Shown: positions 8,951-20,066 of the stretch, in pieces
Position numbering within the stretch: the first letter of the stretch is position 1
Layout: every line of letters begins with the position of its first letter
Translations under genes and position numbers: made by a program
Notes under the pieces: model-generated
What the model saw: the letters and a program-made list of their open reading frames with translations, nothing else
What the model was told of the DNA's origin: nothing
Database searches by the model: none
NCBI RefSeq assembly: GCF_009469765.1
Contig: NZ_SSSQ01000003.1
Location: 124,001 to 188,000 of the forward strand
Length of the DNA stretch: 64,000 bases
DNA from: Dechloromonas hortensis
GTDB lineage: Bacteria; Pseudomonadota; Gammaproteobacteria; Burkholderiales; Rhodocyclaceae
Direction of reading: 5' to 3'

Positions 8951-9217
8951 ATGTTGTTCCTGATCGCAGCGCTCCGCGCAATCATCGAAATGCTTGGACT
9001 TTGCCTGATCGGGCAGGGCATGCTGGCGCTACTGGCCGGCTCTAAAAGGCAGGCAAATCCGATTTATCGGCTATTCGCCCTGATTACCCACGCTCCTCGC
9101 CGAGTTGTTGCCCATCTGCTGCCCAAAGCGGCCGGTGAAAAAACGATTGGCATATGTTGTTTTGTAGTGTTGTTCTGCCTGTGGATTGGCCTGGCTCTAA
9201 TGCGGAAGTTTGTTTGA
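8951..9217 (+). CDS. Small membrane protein, unknown function
   Basis: 88 residues, starting 12 bases after the DUF4212 gene. One hydrophobic segment lies at the N-terminus (~3-29) and one at the C-terminus (~66-86), with a basic middle (SKRQANPIYRL, HAPRRVVAHLLPK). I do not recognise the family. It may be the last gene of the symporter transcript. Its stop codon overlaps the -35 element of the tRNA-Ser promoter. Confidence 0.6.
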   Translation: MLFLIAALRAIIEMLGLCLIGQGMLALLAGSKRQANPIYRLFALITHAPRRVVAHLLPKAAGEKTIGICCFVVLFCLWIGLALMRKFV

Positions 9218-9241
9218 CTATTCCGATCCGCTTGCTATAAT
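9214..9241 (+). promoter_or_regulatory. Sigma-70 promoter of tRNA-Ser
   Basis: TTGACT at 9214-9219, a 16-base spacer and TATAAT at 9236-9241, followed by a G/C-rich GCGCGCC discriminator of the kind seen at growth-rate-controlled stable RNA promoters. The tRNA begins 12 bases downstream. Confidence 0.8.
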
Positions 9242-9252
9242 GCGCGCCTTCC

Positions 9253-9343
<91 letters not shown>

Positions 9344-9355
9344 GGTTTAATATTG

Positions 9356-9390
9356 AAAAAGCCCCTGTTGATCAGGGGCTTTTTCTTTTT
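9356..9390 (+). terminator. Rho-independent terminator after tRNA-Ser
   Basis: AAAAAGCCCCTG (9356-9367) pairs with CAGGGGCTTTTT (9373-9384) around a five-base loop, followed by a further T run. Confidence 0.92.
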
Positions 9391-9439
9391 GTGCGTTACG
9401 ATGCGGTCAAATCAGTAACTGGAATCTTTATCGGCCAAG

Positions 9440-10612
9440 ATGACAGCATTCGAAAAATTGCCCCTCAGCATCACCGCCGGCTTCGATAAACAGGATCATC
9501 TGCAGGTTATCGACGCACTGCGTGGCTATGCGATTTTGCTCGTCATCGCCGTGCATTCCGTGGGTTATGTCAGCGAACTGGTGTGGCCGGTAAAACGCCT
9601 GTTGTCCCTTGGCTTTTACGGCGTGCAACTGTTCTTCATCGCATCGGCGGTCACCTTGCTGATGTCCTGGCACCGCAGCACAGGGCCGTTCGGCGAGCGC
9701 AGCGCCAAGTTCCTGATCCGCCGCTTTTTCAGAATCGCGCCTTTCTACTACAGCGCGATACTTATTTACTGGTTTGCCTACAGCGTAGCTCCCGCTGAAT
9801 TCAGCTTTGAACTGCTGTTCGCCAGCCTGTTTTTCTATAACGCGTGGAGTCCGTATTGGATTCCCACCGTACCAGGCTGGACGCCCGTGCCGGGTGGGTG
9901 GAGCATCGGCGTCGAGTTTTGTTTCTATTTCATTTTCCCGCTATTGGCACTATTGATCACGAATCTGCGTCGATCCCTGGTGTTTTTCGCAATCTCGCTT
10001 GTTGTCTTGATTGCCGGTTCTCAATACGGCCAGGGGCTTTATCCGGAAATCACTCAGGAAGCTCGCGCCAACTTTCTTTATTTCTGGCCGCCGAATCAGT
10101 TGGTCATTTTCTCCCTGGGTTTCTTGCTTTATCACCTAATCAAGCACCCTGGGCTCAGCCAACGAATCATCAGTAGCCGAATTACCGGAAATCTCGCATC
10201 TGCAGCGATGCTGGCGATGTTATTTATGATTTCGTTTTATGGCGTGAGGAAGTTTTTCGACATCAATTCAGGGCTGCCACCAACCCATCTGCTGCTATCG
10301 ATGTGCTTTGTGCCCTGGGCGCTTGTTCTTATCCTCAAACCGACTGGATATGCCATCAATTCGGCTATTACCGGGCTTGGTAAAGTCAGTTTCAGCGCCT
10401 ACATCCTGCATTTTGCCGTACTTGGATACAGCAATACCTTCCTGCTTGGTATCTGGCCGTTCGCCCGAGCGGGCGCGGCATCGATCGCCTACGAAATATC
10501 GTTTCTATTAATTACGGTCGTCGTTACCAGGCTGCTTGCCGAACTGACTTATCGGTTGGTCGAGCAACCATTCGTCCATCTTGGAAAACGAGTGATTTCC
10601 GCAATCTACTAA
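9440..10612 (+). CDS. Acyltransferase 3 family integral membrane protein
   Basis: 390 residues with about ten hydrophobic segments. The N-terminal IDALRGYAILLVIAVHSVGY with its conserved Arg and His, followed by YGVQLFFIASA and FLIRRFFRIAPFYY, is the signature of acyltransferase-3 (OatA/NodX-type) proteins. These transfer acetyl or similar groups to extracytoplasmic sugars or lipids; the acceptor here is unknown. It stands alone between the tRNA-Ser terminator and a convergent PEP-CTERM gene. Codon use is less GC-rich than in the neighbouring housekeeping genes, which may suggest acquisition. Confidence 0.9.
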   Translation: MTAFEKLPLSITAGFDKQDHLQVIDALRGYAILLVIAVHSVGYVSELVWPVKRLLSLGFYGVQLFFIASAVTLLMSWHRSTGPFGERSAKFLIRRFFRIAPFYYSAILIYWFAYSVAPAEFSFELLFASLFFYNAWSPYWIPTVPGWTPVPGGWSIGVEFCFYFIFPLLALLITNLRRSLVFFAISLVVLIAGSQYGQGLYPEITQEARANFLYFWPPNQLVIFSLGFLLYHLIKHPGLSQRIISSRITGNLASAAMLAMLFMISFYGVRKFFDINSGLPPTHLLLSMCFVPWALVLILKPTGYAINSAITGLGKVSFSAYILHFAVLGYSNTFLLGIWPFARAGAASIAYEISFLLITVVVTRLLAELTYRLVEQPFVHLGKRVISAIY

Positions 10613-10858
10613 AGGCGGTGGTGCGGGCGAGACACTATCTGCCGCGTCGAAGCCGTTCAGCGCTTCACTGCCATGCCTAAGCCGAGATACGCTGCACTGG
10701 TATTCAGAAATTTGTTTGTCGTGGAATCAGTCACTTGTCTCATCCTCTAGTAGTTATGTAAGCGCAGGGATAATAATTGTCCTGCATTACCGCCTTGTTA
10801 CAACTGAGCCGTGATTTATATTCGCGCTCGGATGATTTCTCTATCCGGTACGCTTCGA

Positions 10859-11713
10859 TTATTCGATAAGGGCTTGGGCTGGGGCTTTACTTCTGGCAAT
10901 ACGCTTTATCGGTATGACCAGAAAACCGACAGCCATTAGCAACAGGACGGGGGGTTCCGGGGTGAAAAATTCCGGAGGAGGATTGATTCCGCTTGGGCCG
11001 GCAAAATAGATTGATGATGTACCAAGCCCATCGTCCTTAGCCTTAAATTCGATAAAGCCATTTAGCGTGATGATGTCGCCGACAGGCAGGAAAGCTGCGC
11101 CGCCCAATGGGTCGAAGATCGGAAACTTACCCTTGCAATCGCGATTTTCGAAATTTCCTGGCTGCGCCAGAATGAATCCACAGGTCAGGTTGTGGAATGC
11201 GGTGCCCGCCGTATCGGTGAACTTTGCATCCAGCACGAATGACACGAAATCACCTGGATTTCCGCCGACAGTTCCGACCAGAGGGAAGTAAAACTGGTCG
11301 AACAACGGTGGACCGAAGGGGGCTCCAACGATCCTGAACTCGACGTTAAAGTCGATTCGCAGCCTTGCCGGATTTAATCCTGCTCCAACTGGTGCTGTCT
11401 GACCGACACCTGTCCCACCGGGAAAAATTGCGCCAAAAATATCGGGGCGAGTGAGTGTACTGATGCCGGCCGTTGCCGAACTGCTTGCCCCGGTGATGGG
11501 GTCATTGAAAACTTTGCCTTGATACTGATAGTCCGGAAAGCCGCCCGGAATCGCAATCGGACCAACGACATCGGGGGCACCGGCAACAGCGAAGCCTGGA
11601 TCGAATGTAATTGTTGTGCTGCTTGCGGTGACAACCGGCATGGCCTCAACCGACGCGGCGAGGCACAAAATGCAATTCGCCAAGGCTTTAGCAAAGGAAT
11701 GTTGTTTTGACAT
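10859..11713 (-). CDS. PEP-CTERM sorting domain protein
   Basis: 284 residues from the ATG at 11713, preceded by GGGGGAGAA; a longer upstream frame lacks a good start. An N-terminal signal peptide (about MSKQHSFAKALANCILCL to SVEA) is followed by a Gly/Pro-rich beta-type region. The C-terminus has the tripartite sorting tag: PEP in TPEPPVLLLMAVG, a hydrophobic helix, and the basic KRIARSK. The tag would be cut by an exosortase and the protein delivered to the envelope or matrix. Twelve residues follow the basic cluster, slightly longer than usual. No exosortase gene is in this window. The specific function is unknown. Confidence 0.82.
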   Translation of the reverse strand: MSKQHSFAKALANCILCLAASVEAMPVVTASSTTITFDPGFAVAGAPDVVGPIAIPGGFPDYQYQGKVFNDPITGASSSATAGISTLTRPDIFGAIFPGGTGVGQTAPVGAGLNPARLRIDFNVEFRIVGAPFGPPLFDQFYFPLVGTVGGNPGDFVSFVLDAKFTDTAGTAFHNLTCGFILAQPGNFENRDCKGKFPIFDPLGGAAFLPVGDIITLNGFIEFKAKDDGLGTSSIYFAGPSGINPPPEFFTPEPPVLLLMAVGFLVIPIKRIARSKAPAQALIE

Positions 11714-12237
11714 TTTCTCCCCCTGGGTTTCCGTTGGGCGTCGATGCCCGTTACCGATGAGGTGTACGGCATTAAGTTTCCGGTCTTGAATCCGCTTCGA
11801 ACCTTGCCTGCTGGCCCCCTTGCGAGTAAGACTTAGCGGAGCAGACATCTTCAGATTATTCAGGTCCATTTATGCCAGCAATACTTCGGAATATGTACTG
11901 GGAATACCTGGGTCCGATAGGTGAGGCGGAAGGGGGCTGATTTTTTCGATTCATGGCGCCACTCCCACGGCTCGGCTGTATTTGCTTTCGGGTAGCAAAA
12001 CCATCTTTTTCCGGTATGGCCTATTCCGTTGTACAGGCTACTGTTCCGAAAACATCCAGATGTTTTTCGGATGCCAACTCAATCTGCAAAGCGCTGATAA
12101 TGAATGAAAAAATAGCTTTTCAGATGAATCGGCAGGCAGGTTAAGAGCGATTTTCCCGATAGGGAGCAAGCGATCGAAGCGAATCAGTATTACCCCGCAC
12201 GATCTGAGCATGTTTTGGAAAATTGAGGGCTGCAGTG
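11714..12237. other. 524-base gap: upstream region of PEP-CTERM gene, no convincing gene
   Basis: No open frame here has a ribosome-binding site or family signature. Near the left end GGAATACCT at 11901-11909 is one of several GGTATT/AATACC elements in this part of the window. At 12046-12070 CCGAAAACATC faces GATGTTTTTCGG around a two-base centre, an imperfect palindrome that could be an operator or hairpin. Base composition is more AT-rich than in the flanks. Confidence 0.5.
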
Positions 12238-12408
12238 ATGAATCAGCGACTGGCCGGGGTGACCGGTCTGCGGCGTTTTCTTGTACTTGCCTGCCTTGCG
12301 GGCGGCGGGCTTTTGATGCTTCTTGCACCGGCCACCTGGGCCGGCGTTATGTTGCTGGGTCTTGGTGTTTTGATTGAAGTTATCGGCTTGGCGCTCTCAC
12401 GCCGCTGA
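12238..12408 (+). CDS. Small two-helix membrane protein, unknown
   Basis: 56 residues from ATG 12238, with GAGGG nearby. It consists of a short basic N-terminus (MNQRLAGVTGLRR) and two hydrophobic stretches (FLVLACLAGGGLLMLLAP and AGVMLLGLGVLIEVIGLAL). I do not recognise the family. It sits 74 bases before an Hsp20-lon pair and reads in the same direction, so it may be the first gene of that transcript. Confidence 0.5.
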   Translation: MNQRLAGVTGLRRFLVLACLAGGGLLMLLAPATWAGVMLLGLGVLIEVIGLALSRR

Positions 12409-12482
12409 TCCTCCGGTGGGGAAATTACCGGGTCAGTGGTTGTTGTGTCTCGCCACGCGCGTGACAAGACGAGGGGAGGGCA

Positions 12483-12884
12483 ATGATCCATCACGATGCC
12501 GGATTCTGGGTGTGGGCCGAAGCCCTGAAACTGCTGCGGAATGCCGAGCATCTGCGGGACCGGTATTTTGTGCTGGATATCGTCCATGCCTTGCCGTGCT
12601 GGGAGCCGGCGGTTGATATGTACGCACAGGGGGACGAGTTGCACCTGCTGGTCGCCTTGCCCGGCGTGCACCCGGGGCAGCTTGAGGTCAGCCTGATCGG
12701 CGACAGCCTGATGGTCTCCGGTCGACGGTCGATGCCGGACGATTTTCAGCATGCCGCCATTCAGCGCCTGGAAATTCCCTATGGCCGCTTCGAGCGCCGG
12801 GTGGCGCTGCCGCGCAGCGATTATCGCCTGCGCCGGCAGTGCTTCGAGGATGGTTGCCTGGCCCTTGTCCTGGCGCCGAATTGA
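12483..12884 (+). CDS. Hsp20/alpha-crystallin small heat shock protein (copy 1)
   Basis: 133 residues with the alpha-crystallin domain from ~40. The N-terminal half of the domain reads EPAVDMYAQGDELHLLVALPGV and the central strand GDSLMVSGRR. The late AxxxGVL-type element is degenerate (CFEDGCLALVLAP). The start has a strong GAGGGGAGGGCA site. It acts as an ATP-independent holdase for unfolding proteins. It lies 12 bases upstream of a lon paralogue, so the two are probably co-expressed to hold and then degrade damaged proteins. This is the most divergent of three Hsp20 genes in the window. Confidence 0.88.
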   Translation: MIHHDAGFWVWAEALKLLRNAEHLRDRYFVLDIVHALPCWEPAVDMYAQGDELHLLVALPGVHPGQLEVSLIGDSLMVSGRRSMPDDFQHAAIQRLEIPYGRFERRVALPRSDYRLRRQCFEDGCLALVLAPN

Positions 12885-12896
12885 GCGGAGGCTGCG

Positions 12897-15305
<2,409 letters not shown>

Positions 15306-15473
15306 AAATTGCCGCCGGACGATGGTCGACCGCCGGGATTGCCGCCGCCGTGGCCAACTACCGGTATCCGTCTAGCGCGAATAAGGCAGCCTCAGTATTT
15401 CCCGGTAGGCGGCAGATGCCTACGATCAGGGCTGGCGTCTCTGCCCGGCGTAGCGAGACGTGGGATACAGCCA

Positions 15474-15791
15474 ATGAAAATCGAGGAAATTTCGTTTCGT
15501 GAATGGGTGGCCTGCAAGGTCAGACGACGCAGCATGCCTGCCGAAACCTCAGCGCCGCCTAGCGAAATGCCGCCCGTCAGCGACACGCCTGCACCGGTCA
15601 GCGAAACCCAGCACCGGAGAGTGACCCGCCCCGTTCCCTTCAAGGTCCGCCGGGCTGGCGACCGGCGTCTCGATGAAGCGGTCGCCTGGTTTACCGGCAA
15701 GGAGCGGCGCCGGATTCCGGAACGGCGGATTCCCGAAGTCGGGGAAACCTCGTTCGCTGAATTCGAACGCTGGAAAAGGCAGCCGGATTAG
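15474..15791 (+). CDS. Small hypothetical protein with duplicated end motif
   Basis: 105 residues from ATG 15474. The two ends carry a related short motif: EEISFREWVACKVRRR at the N-terminus and ETSFAEFERWKRQ at the C-terminus. A Pro/Ser/Thr-rich linker (about 20-48) and a basic PVPFKVRRAGDRR segment lie between. The family is not recognised; it could be a nucleic-acid- or partner-binding adaptor. A longer frame from 15309 exists but lacks a ribosome-binding site. An inverted repeat GTAGGC-N7-GCCTAC lies just upstream. Confidence 0.55.
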   Translation: MKIEEISFREWVACKVRRRSMPAETSAPPSEMPPVSDTPAPVSETQHRRVTRPVPFKVRRAGDRRLDEAVAWFTGKERRRIPERRIPEVGETSFAEFERWKRQPD

Positions 15792-15821
15792 CCTCGACCC
15801 GGGGCATGGCCGCGGCAAAAG

Positions 15822-16781
15822 ATGTGGATCGAAAGGGTTTTGCAGGGTGTTGCGGCGTTGGCCGCCAGCGAAAAAATGAGGCTTGGCATGGCGATGAACG
15901 ATGATGGCTTGTCCGTCCTGAGTGTCGATCTCGGCGGAGGCGGGCATCTGCCCGGCAGCCTCGATCCAGGGGAAATCCAGTATGTGCTTGGTCGTTGCGA
16001 GAAACGGATCCGGCATGTTCTCGAAAATCATGGTGGTCGACTGGTCCGGCAAGCCGGCAACAACCTGACCGCCTTCTTTGGCGATGGCGGCCTGGCTTTG
16101 CAGTCGGCCATCGATATCCAGCACCGGGTGGCGGACCTCCCTCGCTATGCCGGCCAACCGCTGGCGGTACGTGTCGGCATCTGCTCCGGGCATCAGACGG
16201 CAGAAGCCCGCTTTTTCTCGGGCGATGGGCCGAACCCGGCGGCCAGCCTGGCGGCGCTGGCCGATCCCGAGCATATCCTGCTCAGCCTGCCCCGCCGCCT
16301 GAAGCTGTTGCCGCGCCTGCTGCTGGCGGCGGACGGTGGCCTCGACTTGCCGCTCAGTTGCGGCAAACGGCAACTCGGCATCTGCCAGATTGCCTGGCAG
16401 GACGGCGACCCGCATGCCGTGCGCAACATGCTCTCCGATATCGGGCGTACGGCGGACTGTTTGTATGTGCACCATCGCGGCATGGCCCAGCATGTGGACG
16501 AGCGACAATCCTTCCTGACCGTGGGGCGTCAGCCCGATTCGGACATTGTCCTGAACGACCCCCGCTGTTCGCGAAAGCATGGTCGGATCGAACGCCGTTT
16601 TGACCAGTTTTTCTTTGTCGACCGCAGCGCCAACGGTACTTACCTGGTACTCGACGAGCAGATCGAAATCTTTGTCCATAACAAGGAACAGGCGTTGTTC
16701 GGCCGGGGTTGCCTCTATCTCGGCGCGCCGTCGTCGGCCCGCGGCGTCGAGTCGATTCAGTTTCAGACCAGTCCGCCTTGA
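15822..16781 (+). CDS. Degenerate class III adenylate cyclase-FHA protein
   Basis: 319 residues. The first ~190 follow the class III cyclase fold (LSVDLGGGGHLPGSL; ENHGGRLVRQAGNNLTAFFG; VRVGICSGHQ), but the second metal-binding Asp of the usual K-x-x-G-D motif is Asn, so catalysis is doubtful. The C-terminal ~90 residues form an FHA phosphothreonine-binding domain with all hallmarks: FLTVGRQPDSDIVL, CSRKHGRI and SANGTYL. The start is uncertain: 15822, or 15888, where GAGG precedes the ATG. It probably acts as a signalling scaffold reading a phosphorylated partner. It lies between the lon2 group and a cytochrome gene. Confidence 0.78.
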   Translation: MWIERVLQGVAALAASEKMRLGMAMNDDGLSVLSVDLGGGGHLPGSLDPGEIQYVLGRCEKRIRHVLENHGGRLVRQAGNNLTAFFGDGGLALQSAIDIQHRVADLPRYAGQPLAVRVGICSGHQTAEARFFSGDGPNPAASLAALADPEHILLSLPRRLKLLPRLLLAADGGLDLPLSCGKRQLGICQIAWQDGDPHAVRNMLSDIGRTADCLYVHHRGMAQHVDERQSFLTVGRQPDSDIVLNDPRCSRKHGRIERRFDQFFFVDRSANGTYLVLDEQIEIFVHNKEQALFGRGCLYLGAPSSARGVESIQFQTSPP

Positions 16782-16949
16782 GCGCAGCCCAAGCTGCCCG
16801 GTTTGCGGTAAGGGGGTACCTGTAAACCGGAATATCAACGGCATTTCCCGAACGTCACAATCTGGGTATGGCAAGCGATTGCCAACGCCACTTATCTGCC
16901 CCGGACTTGTCGCTCGACCAGACGGGGCCGTCGCCATCGGGAGGAAAAA

Positions 16950-17369
16950 ATGAAAAAAGCAGCCATTTTCGTGCTCTCTGGCCTTCTGCTCGCTTCGCTG
17001 AGTGGTCTGTCAGGCGCTGCCGAGCGGGTCGATGTCGGGCGAGAGGAATATCGCGAAAACTGTCTCAATTGCCACGGCGAGGCCGGTGACGGCAATGGGC
17101 CATATGCCCACCTGCTCAACAAGAGCGCCAGCGACCTGACCAAACTGACCAAGAATAACCAGGGGGTTTTCCCCTTTGCCCGGGTCTATGAAGTGATCGA
17201 TGGCCGCGAAGTCGTCAAGGGCCACGGCGAGCGTGACATGCCGATCTGGGGCAACGCCTACCGGACCATTGCTGGCGAACGCTTTTTCGAGGTGCCTTAC
17301 AACCCGGAGGTTTTTGTTCGCAGCCGCATTCTGGCGCTGATCGAATACATCAGCCGCCTGCAGAAATAA
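16950..17369 (+). CDS. Secreted class I c-type cytochrome (copy A)
   Basis: 139 residues. A signal peptide (MKKAAIFVLSGLLLASLSG to GAA) is followed by one haem site, ENCLNCHGEAGDGNG. The likely axial Met is in RDMPIWGN at ~108. The remainder resembles the 22723-23148 cytochrome, for example FPFARVYEVIDGRE and RSRILALIEYI, so the two are paralogues. It would shuttle electrons in the periplasm; the partner is unknown. GGGAGGAAAAA is the ribosome-binding site. Confidence 0.92.
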   Translation: MKKAAIFVLSGLLLASLSGLSGAAERVDVGREEYRENCLNCHGEAGDGNGPYAHLLNKSASDLTKLTKNNQGVFPFARVYEVIDGREVVKGHGERDMPIWGNAYRTIAGERFFEVPYNPEVFVRSRILALIEYISRLQK

Positions 17370-17490
17370 CTCGTCGTTGGCCTTGTGGGTTTGCACTTTG
17401 CCAACCGGAGATTGCCTTGCCCGGGCAGAAAGCCTTGCCGTCCCCACTGCCCGGCGAAAGGGCAGGGGGCCGGCCGATCTTTCAGGGCTG

Positions 17491-19113
17491 ATGAAGGCTT
17501 TCGCCAGCCCGTCAGCCTTGCCGCCACCGATGAATCGTCCCCCGCCTGCTGCCTGCCCGGAAAAACTGCCCGCCTGGCTGGACCGCCTGCTTGAGGCGGC
17601 GGCCTATCCGCATCCGGTGAGTCAGGTCCAGCACCTTGAAACCCATATCTCGCACGTTTTTCTGACCGGACAGTTTGCCTACAAGATCAAGAAAGCCGTC
17701 GATCTCGGCTTTCTCGATTTCAGCAGCCTGGCGCGGCGGCATTTTTTCTGCCAGGAAGAGTTGCGACTGAATCGGCGGTTGGCGCCCAATCTCTATCTGG
17801 CGGTCGTGCCGATCGCCGATACGGAAAGCGGTTGCCTGATCGGGAGTTCGGCACCCGCCGTCGACTACGCCGTCAAGATGCTGGAATTTCCGCAGTCGGC
17901 GCTACTCGACGACATGCTCGCCCAAGGGGCCGTGACGAAGGCGCAGATCGATGCACTGGCCGACCGGATTGCAGGCTTTCACCAAAACATTCCTCGGGCC
18001 GGCAGTGGCGACGACTACGGTACGCCGAGCGCCGTATGGGGCGCTGTCAGCGGGGCAATGACCCGCTTGCGGGAGCAACTCGGCGGGCCGGACGATGCGG
18101 CGGCACAGGCCCAACTGTCGGCGATTGAACGTTGGGCACACCATGAATTCGGCCGCCGGCGGGGCCTGCTCGCCGAGCGCAAAAGTAGTGGCTTCATCCG
18201 CGAATGCCACGGCGACCTGCATCTCGGCAATATCGCCTGGTGGCCGGACGAGCCGCAGGTATTCGACTGCATCGAGTTCAGCGCCAATCTGCGCTGGATC
18301 GACACCCTCGGTGAACTCGCCTTCACCAGCATGGACCTGGCCGCCCATGGCCGGGTGGAATTCGCCTGGCGCTTTCTCAATCGCTGCCTGGAAAGCAGCG
18401 GCGATTATGGCGGCCTGCAATTATTGCCTTTCTACGAGGTTTACCGCGCCATCGTGCGCGCCATGGTCGCCCGGATCCGTGCCGCCCAAGGCGGCACTGC
18501 TATGGTCGAGTTCGAGCGCTATCTGGCTTATGCGACCCAGGCGACGAGGCCGCGCCGGCGTTTGCTGATCCTGATGCATGGCTTGTCTGGCTCGGGCAAG
18601 ACGACGGTGGCCCAGGCCATACTCGAAAGCATTGGCGCCATCCGCATCCGCGCCGATATCGAGCGCAAGCGTCTGGCCGGCCTGCCGGCCACGGCCCGGG
18701 GCGGCGGCAGCATCGGAGGCGGTATCTATTCGGCGGCGCGCACGCAGGCGACCTACCGGCATCTGGTCCAGTTGGCCCGGCAAATTCTGGCTGCCGGCTT
18801 TCCCGTGGTGGTCGATGCAGCCAGCCTGCAGGGCTGGCAGCGGGCCATTTTTCGCAGCCAGGCGCAGGCCATCGGCGTGCCCTTTCGGCTGCTCAGTTGT
18901 CGTGCCGACGAGGCGGTACTCGGCCAGCGACTGCAGGCCCGCGCGGCGGCCGATTGCGACGCATCCGATGCCGGCCCGGCCGTGCTGCACCATCAACTGC
19001 AGAACAGCGAGCCGCTGAGTCCGGCCGAAGCGCGGGAATGCCTGGTCGTCGATGACCGGGCTGCTTCGCTGGCCGCCGTTCTGCATCAACTTGTCGAGGA
19101 GGCAGCTCCATGA
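17491..19113 (+). CDS. Bifunctional APH-like / AAA (P-loop) kinase protein
   Basis: 540 residues from ATG 17491 (AGGG upstream; ATG 17530 also possible). The N-terminal ~330 residues are aminoglycoside-phosphotransferase-like, with FAYKIKKAVDLGFLDFSS and the catalytic loop CHGDLHLGNIAWWP followed by FDCIEFS. The C-terminal ~170 residues are a P-loop kinase with LMHGLSGSGKTTVAQ. Proteins of this two-part form are widespread in proteobacteria beside stress genes; the substrate is unknown. The stop overlaps the DHH gene start by four bases, the first of a chain of tightly coupled genes to 22596. Confidence 0.88.
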   Translation: MKAFASPSALPPPMNRPPPAACPEKLPAWLDRLLEAAAYPHPVSQVQHLETHISHVFLTGQFAYKIKKAVDLGFLDFSSLARRHFFCQEELRLNRRLAPNLYLAVVPIADTESGCLIGSSAPAVDYAVKMLEFPQSALLDDMLAQGAVTKAQIDALADRIAGFHQNIPRAGSGDDYGTPSAVWGAVSGAMTRLREQLGGPDDAAAQAQLSAIERWAHHEFGRRRGLLAERKSSGFIRECHGDLHLGNIAWWPDEPQVFDCIEFSANLRWIDTLGELAFTSMDLAAHGRVEFAWRFLNRCLESSGDYGGLQLLPFYEVYRAIVRAMVARIRAAQGGTAMVEFERYLAYATQATRPRRRLLILMHGLSGSGKTTVAQAILESIGAIRIRADIERKRLAGLPATARGGGSIGGGIYSAARTQATYRHLVQLARQILAAGFPVVVDAASLQGWQRAIFRSQAQAIGVPFRLLSCRADEAVLGQRLQARAAADCDASDAGPAVLHHQLQNSEPLSPAEARECLVVDDRAASLAAVLHQLVEEAAP

Positions 19114-20066
19114 AAGCGCCGCGTTACACCCATTTCGATGTCTTCAACGGCGATGCCGATGGCCTCTGCGCCCTGCAGCAGTTGCGTCTCGCCCAGCCCA
19201 GGGAGTCGGTGCTGATCACCGGCGTTAAGCGCGATCATGCGCTGCTGCCCCGGGTCAAGGCGCGTCCCGGCGACTCGGTGACGGTGGTCGATCTGCCGGT
19301 TGGGGCTAATCGGGAGGCCTTGCTGCAACTGCTCGAAGTCGGCGTCAGCGTTGAATATTTCGACCATCACCACGCCGCCCAGGTGCCGGTGCACGCCTTG
19401 CTGCATCTCAAGCTCGACGCGGCGCCCCGGGTGTGCACCAGCCTGCTGGTCGACCGCCACCTGGGCGGGCGTTTCCGCGCCTGGGCCGTGGTTGGCGCCT
19501 TTGGCGACAACATGGCGGCGACGGCGGAGGAACTGGCCCGTTCGATCGGCCTCGATCAGCGCAAGACCTATCTCTTCCGGGTACTGGGCGAATGCCTGAA
19601 TTACAACGCCTATGGCGAAAGCGAAGCCGACCTGACCATTCGGCCGGCCGAACTGCGGAAAATCATGGCGCCTTTCGTCGATCCCTTCAAATTCATGACC
19701 GAGGCCGATGCTTTTTTGCGGATCGCCCAGCGCCGTGCCGAGGACCTCGAACTGGCCAACGCTGTCCGGCCGATCCTGCAGACCGAGCGGCTGACCGCCG
19801 TCCTCCTGCCGGATGCCGCCTGGGCTCGGCGCGTCATCGGCATATACGCCAATCATCTGGTGAACAGCAAGCCCGGGCGAATTTGTGCCGTGCTGGTCCC
19901 CAACGGTCACAGCAAGCTCAGCGTCAGCCTGCGCGTGCCGGAAGGCTACGGCGTGGCGGCCGATCGGCTGGCCCGCCGGCATGGCGGCGATGGTCGGGCC
20001 AGTGCTGCCGGGATCAACGATTTGCCGGTCGAGGATGTCACTTTCCTGCTGCGGGATCTGCAATGA
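19110..20066 (+). CDS. DHH-family phosphoesterase-like protein
   Basis: 318 residues. The N-terminal domain has DHH-superfamily landmarks: FDVFNGDADGLCA, VTVVDLPVG, YFDHHHAA and GAFGDN. The C-terminal region contains NSKPGRICAVLVPNG and a GGDGRASAAGI strand resembling the DHHA1 GG(G)H region. DHH enzymes hydrolyse phosphoesters of nucleotides or short RNAs; the substrate here is not known. ATGA overlap with the upstream gene and overlap with the nicotinamidase start show translational coupling in a nucleotide and NAD salvage-like operon. Confidence 0.8.
   Translation: MKAPRYTHFDVFNGDADGLCALQQLRLAQPRESVLITGVKRDHALLPRVKARPGDSVTVVDLPVGANREALLQLLEVGVSVEYFDHHHAAQVPVHALLHLKLDAAPRVCTSLLVDRHLGGRFRAWAVVGAFGDNMAATAEELARSIGLDQRKTYLFRVLGECLNYNAYGESEADLTIRPAELRKIMAPFVDPFKFMTEADAFLRIAQRRAEDLELANAVRPILQTERLTAVLLPDAAWARRVIGIYANHLVNSKPGRICAVLVPNGHSKLSVSLRVPEGYGVAADRLARRHGGDGRASAAGINDLPVEDVTFLLRDLQ

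Noticed and set aside
10740..10800. GCAGG...CCTGC inverted repeat as a terminator for the acyltransferase gene
   Set aside because: Only five pairs with a large loop and no T run on the plus strand; too weak to call.
11953..12144. 63-codon frame in the PEP-CTERM upstream gap
   Set aside because: No ribosome-binding site, no family signature, and it overlaps an imperfect palindrome.
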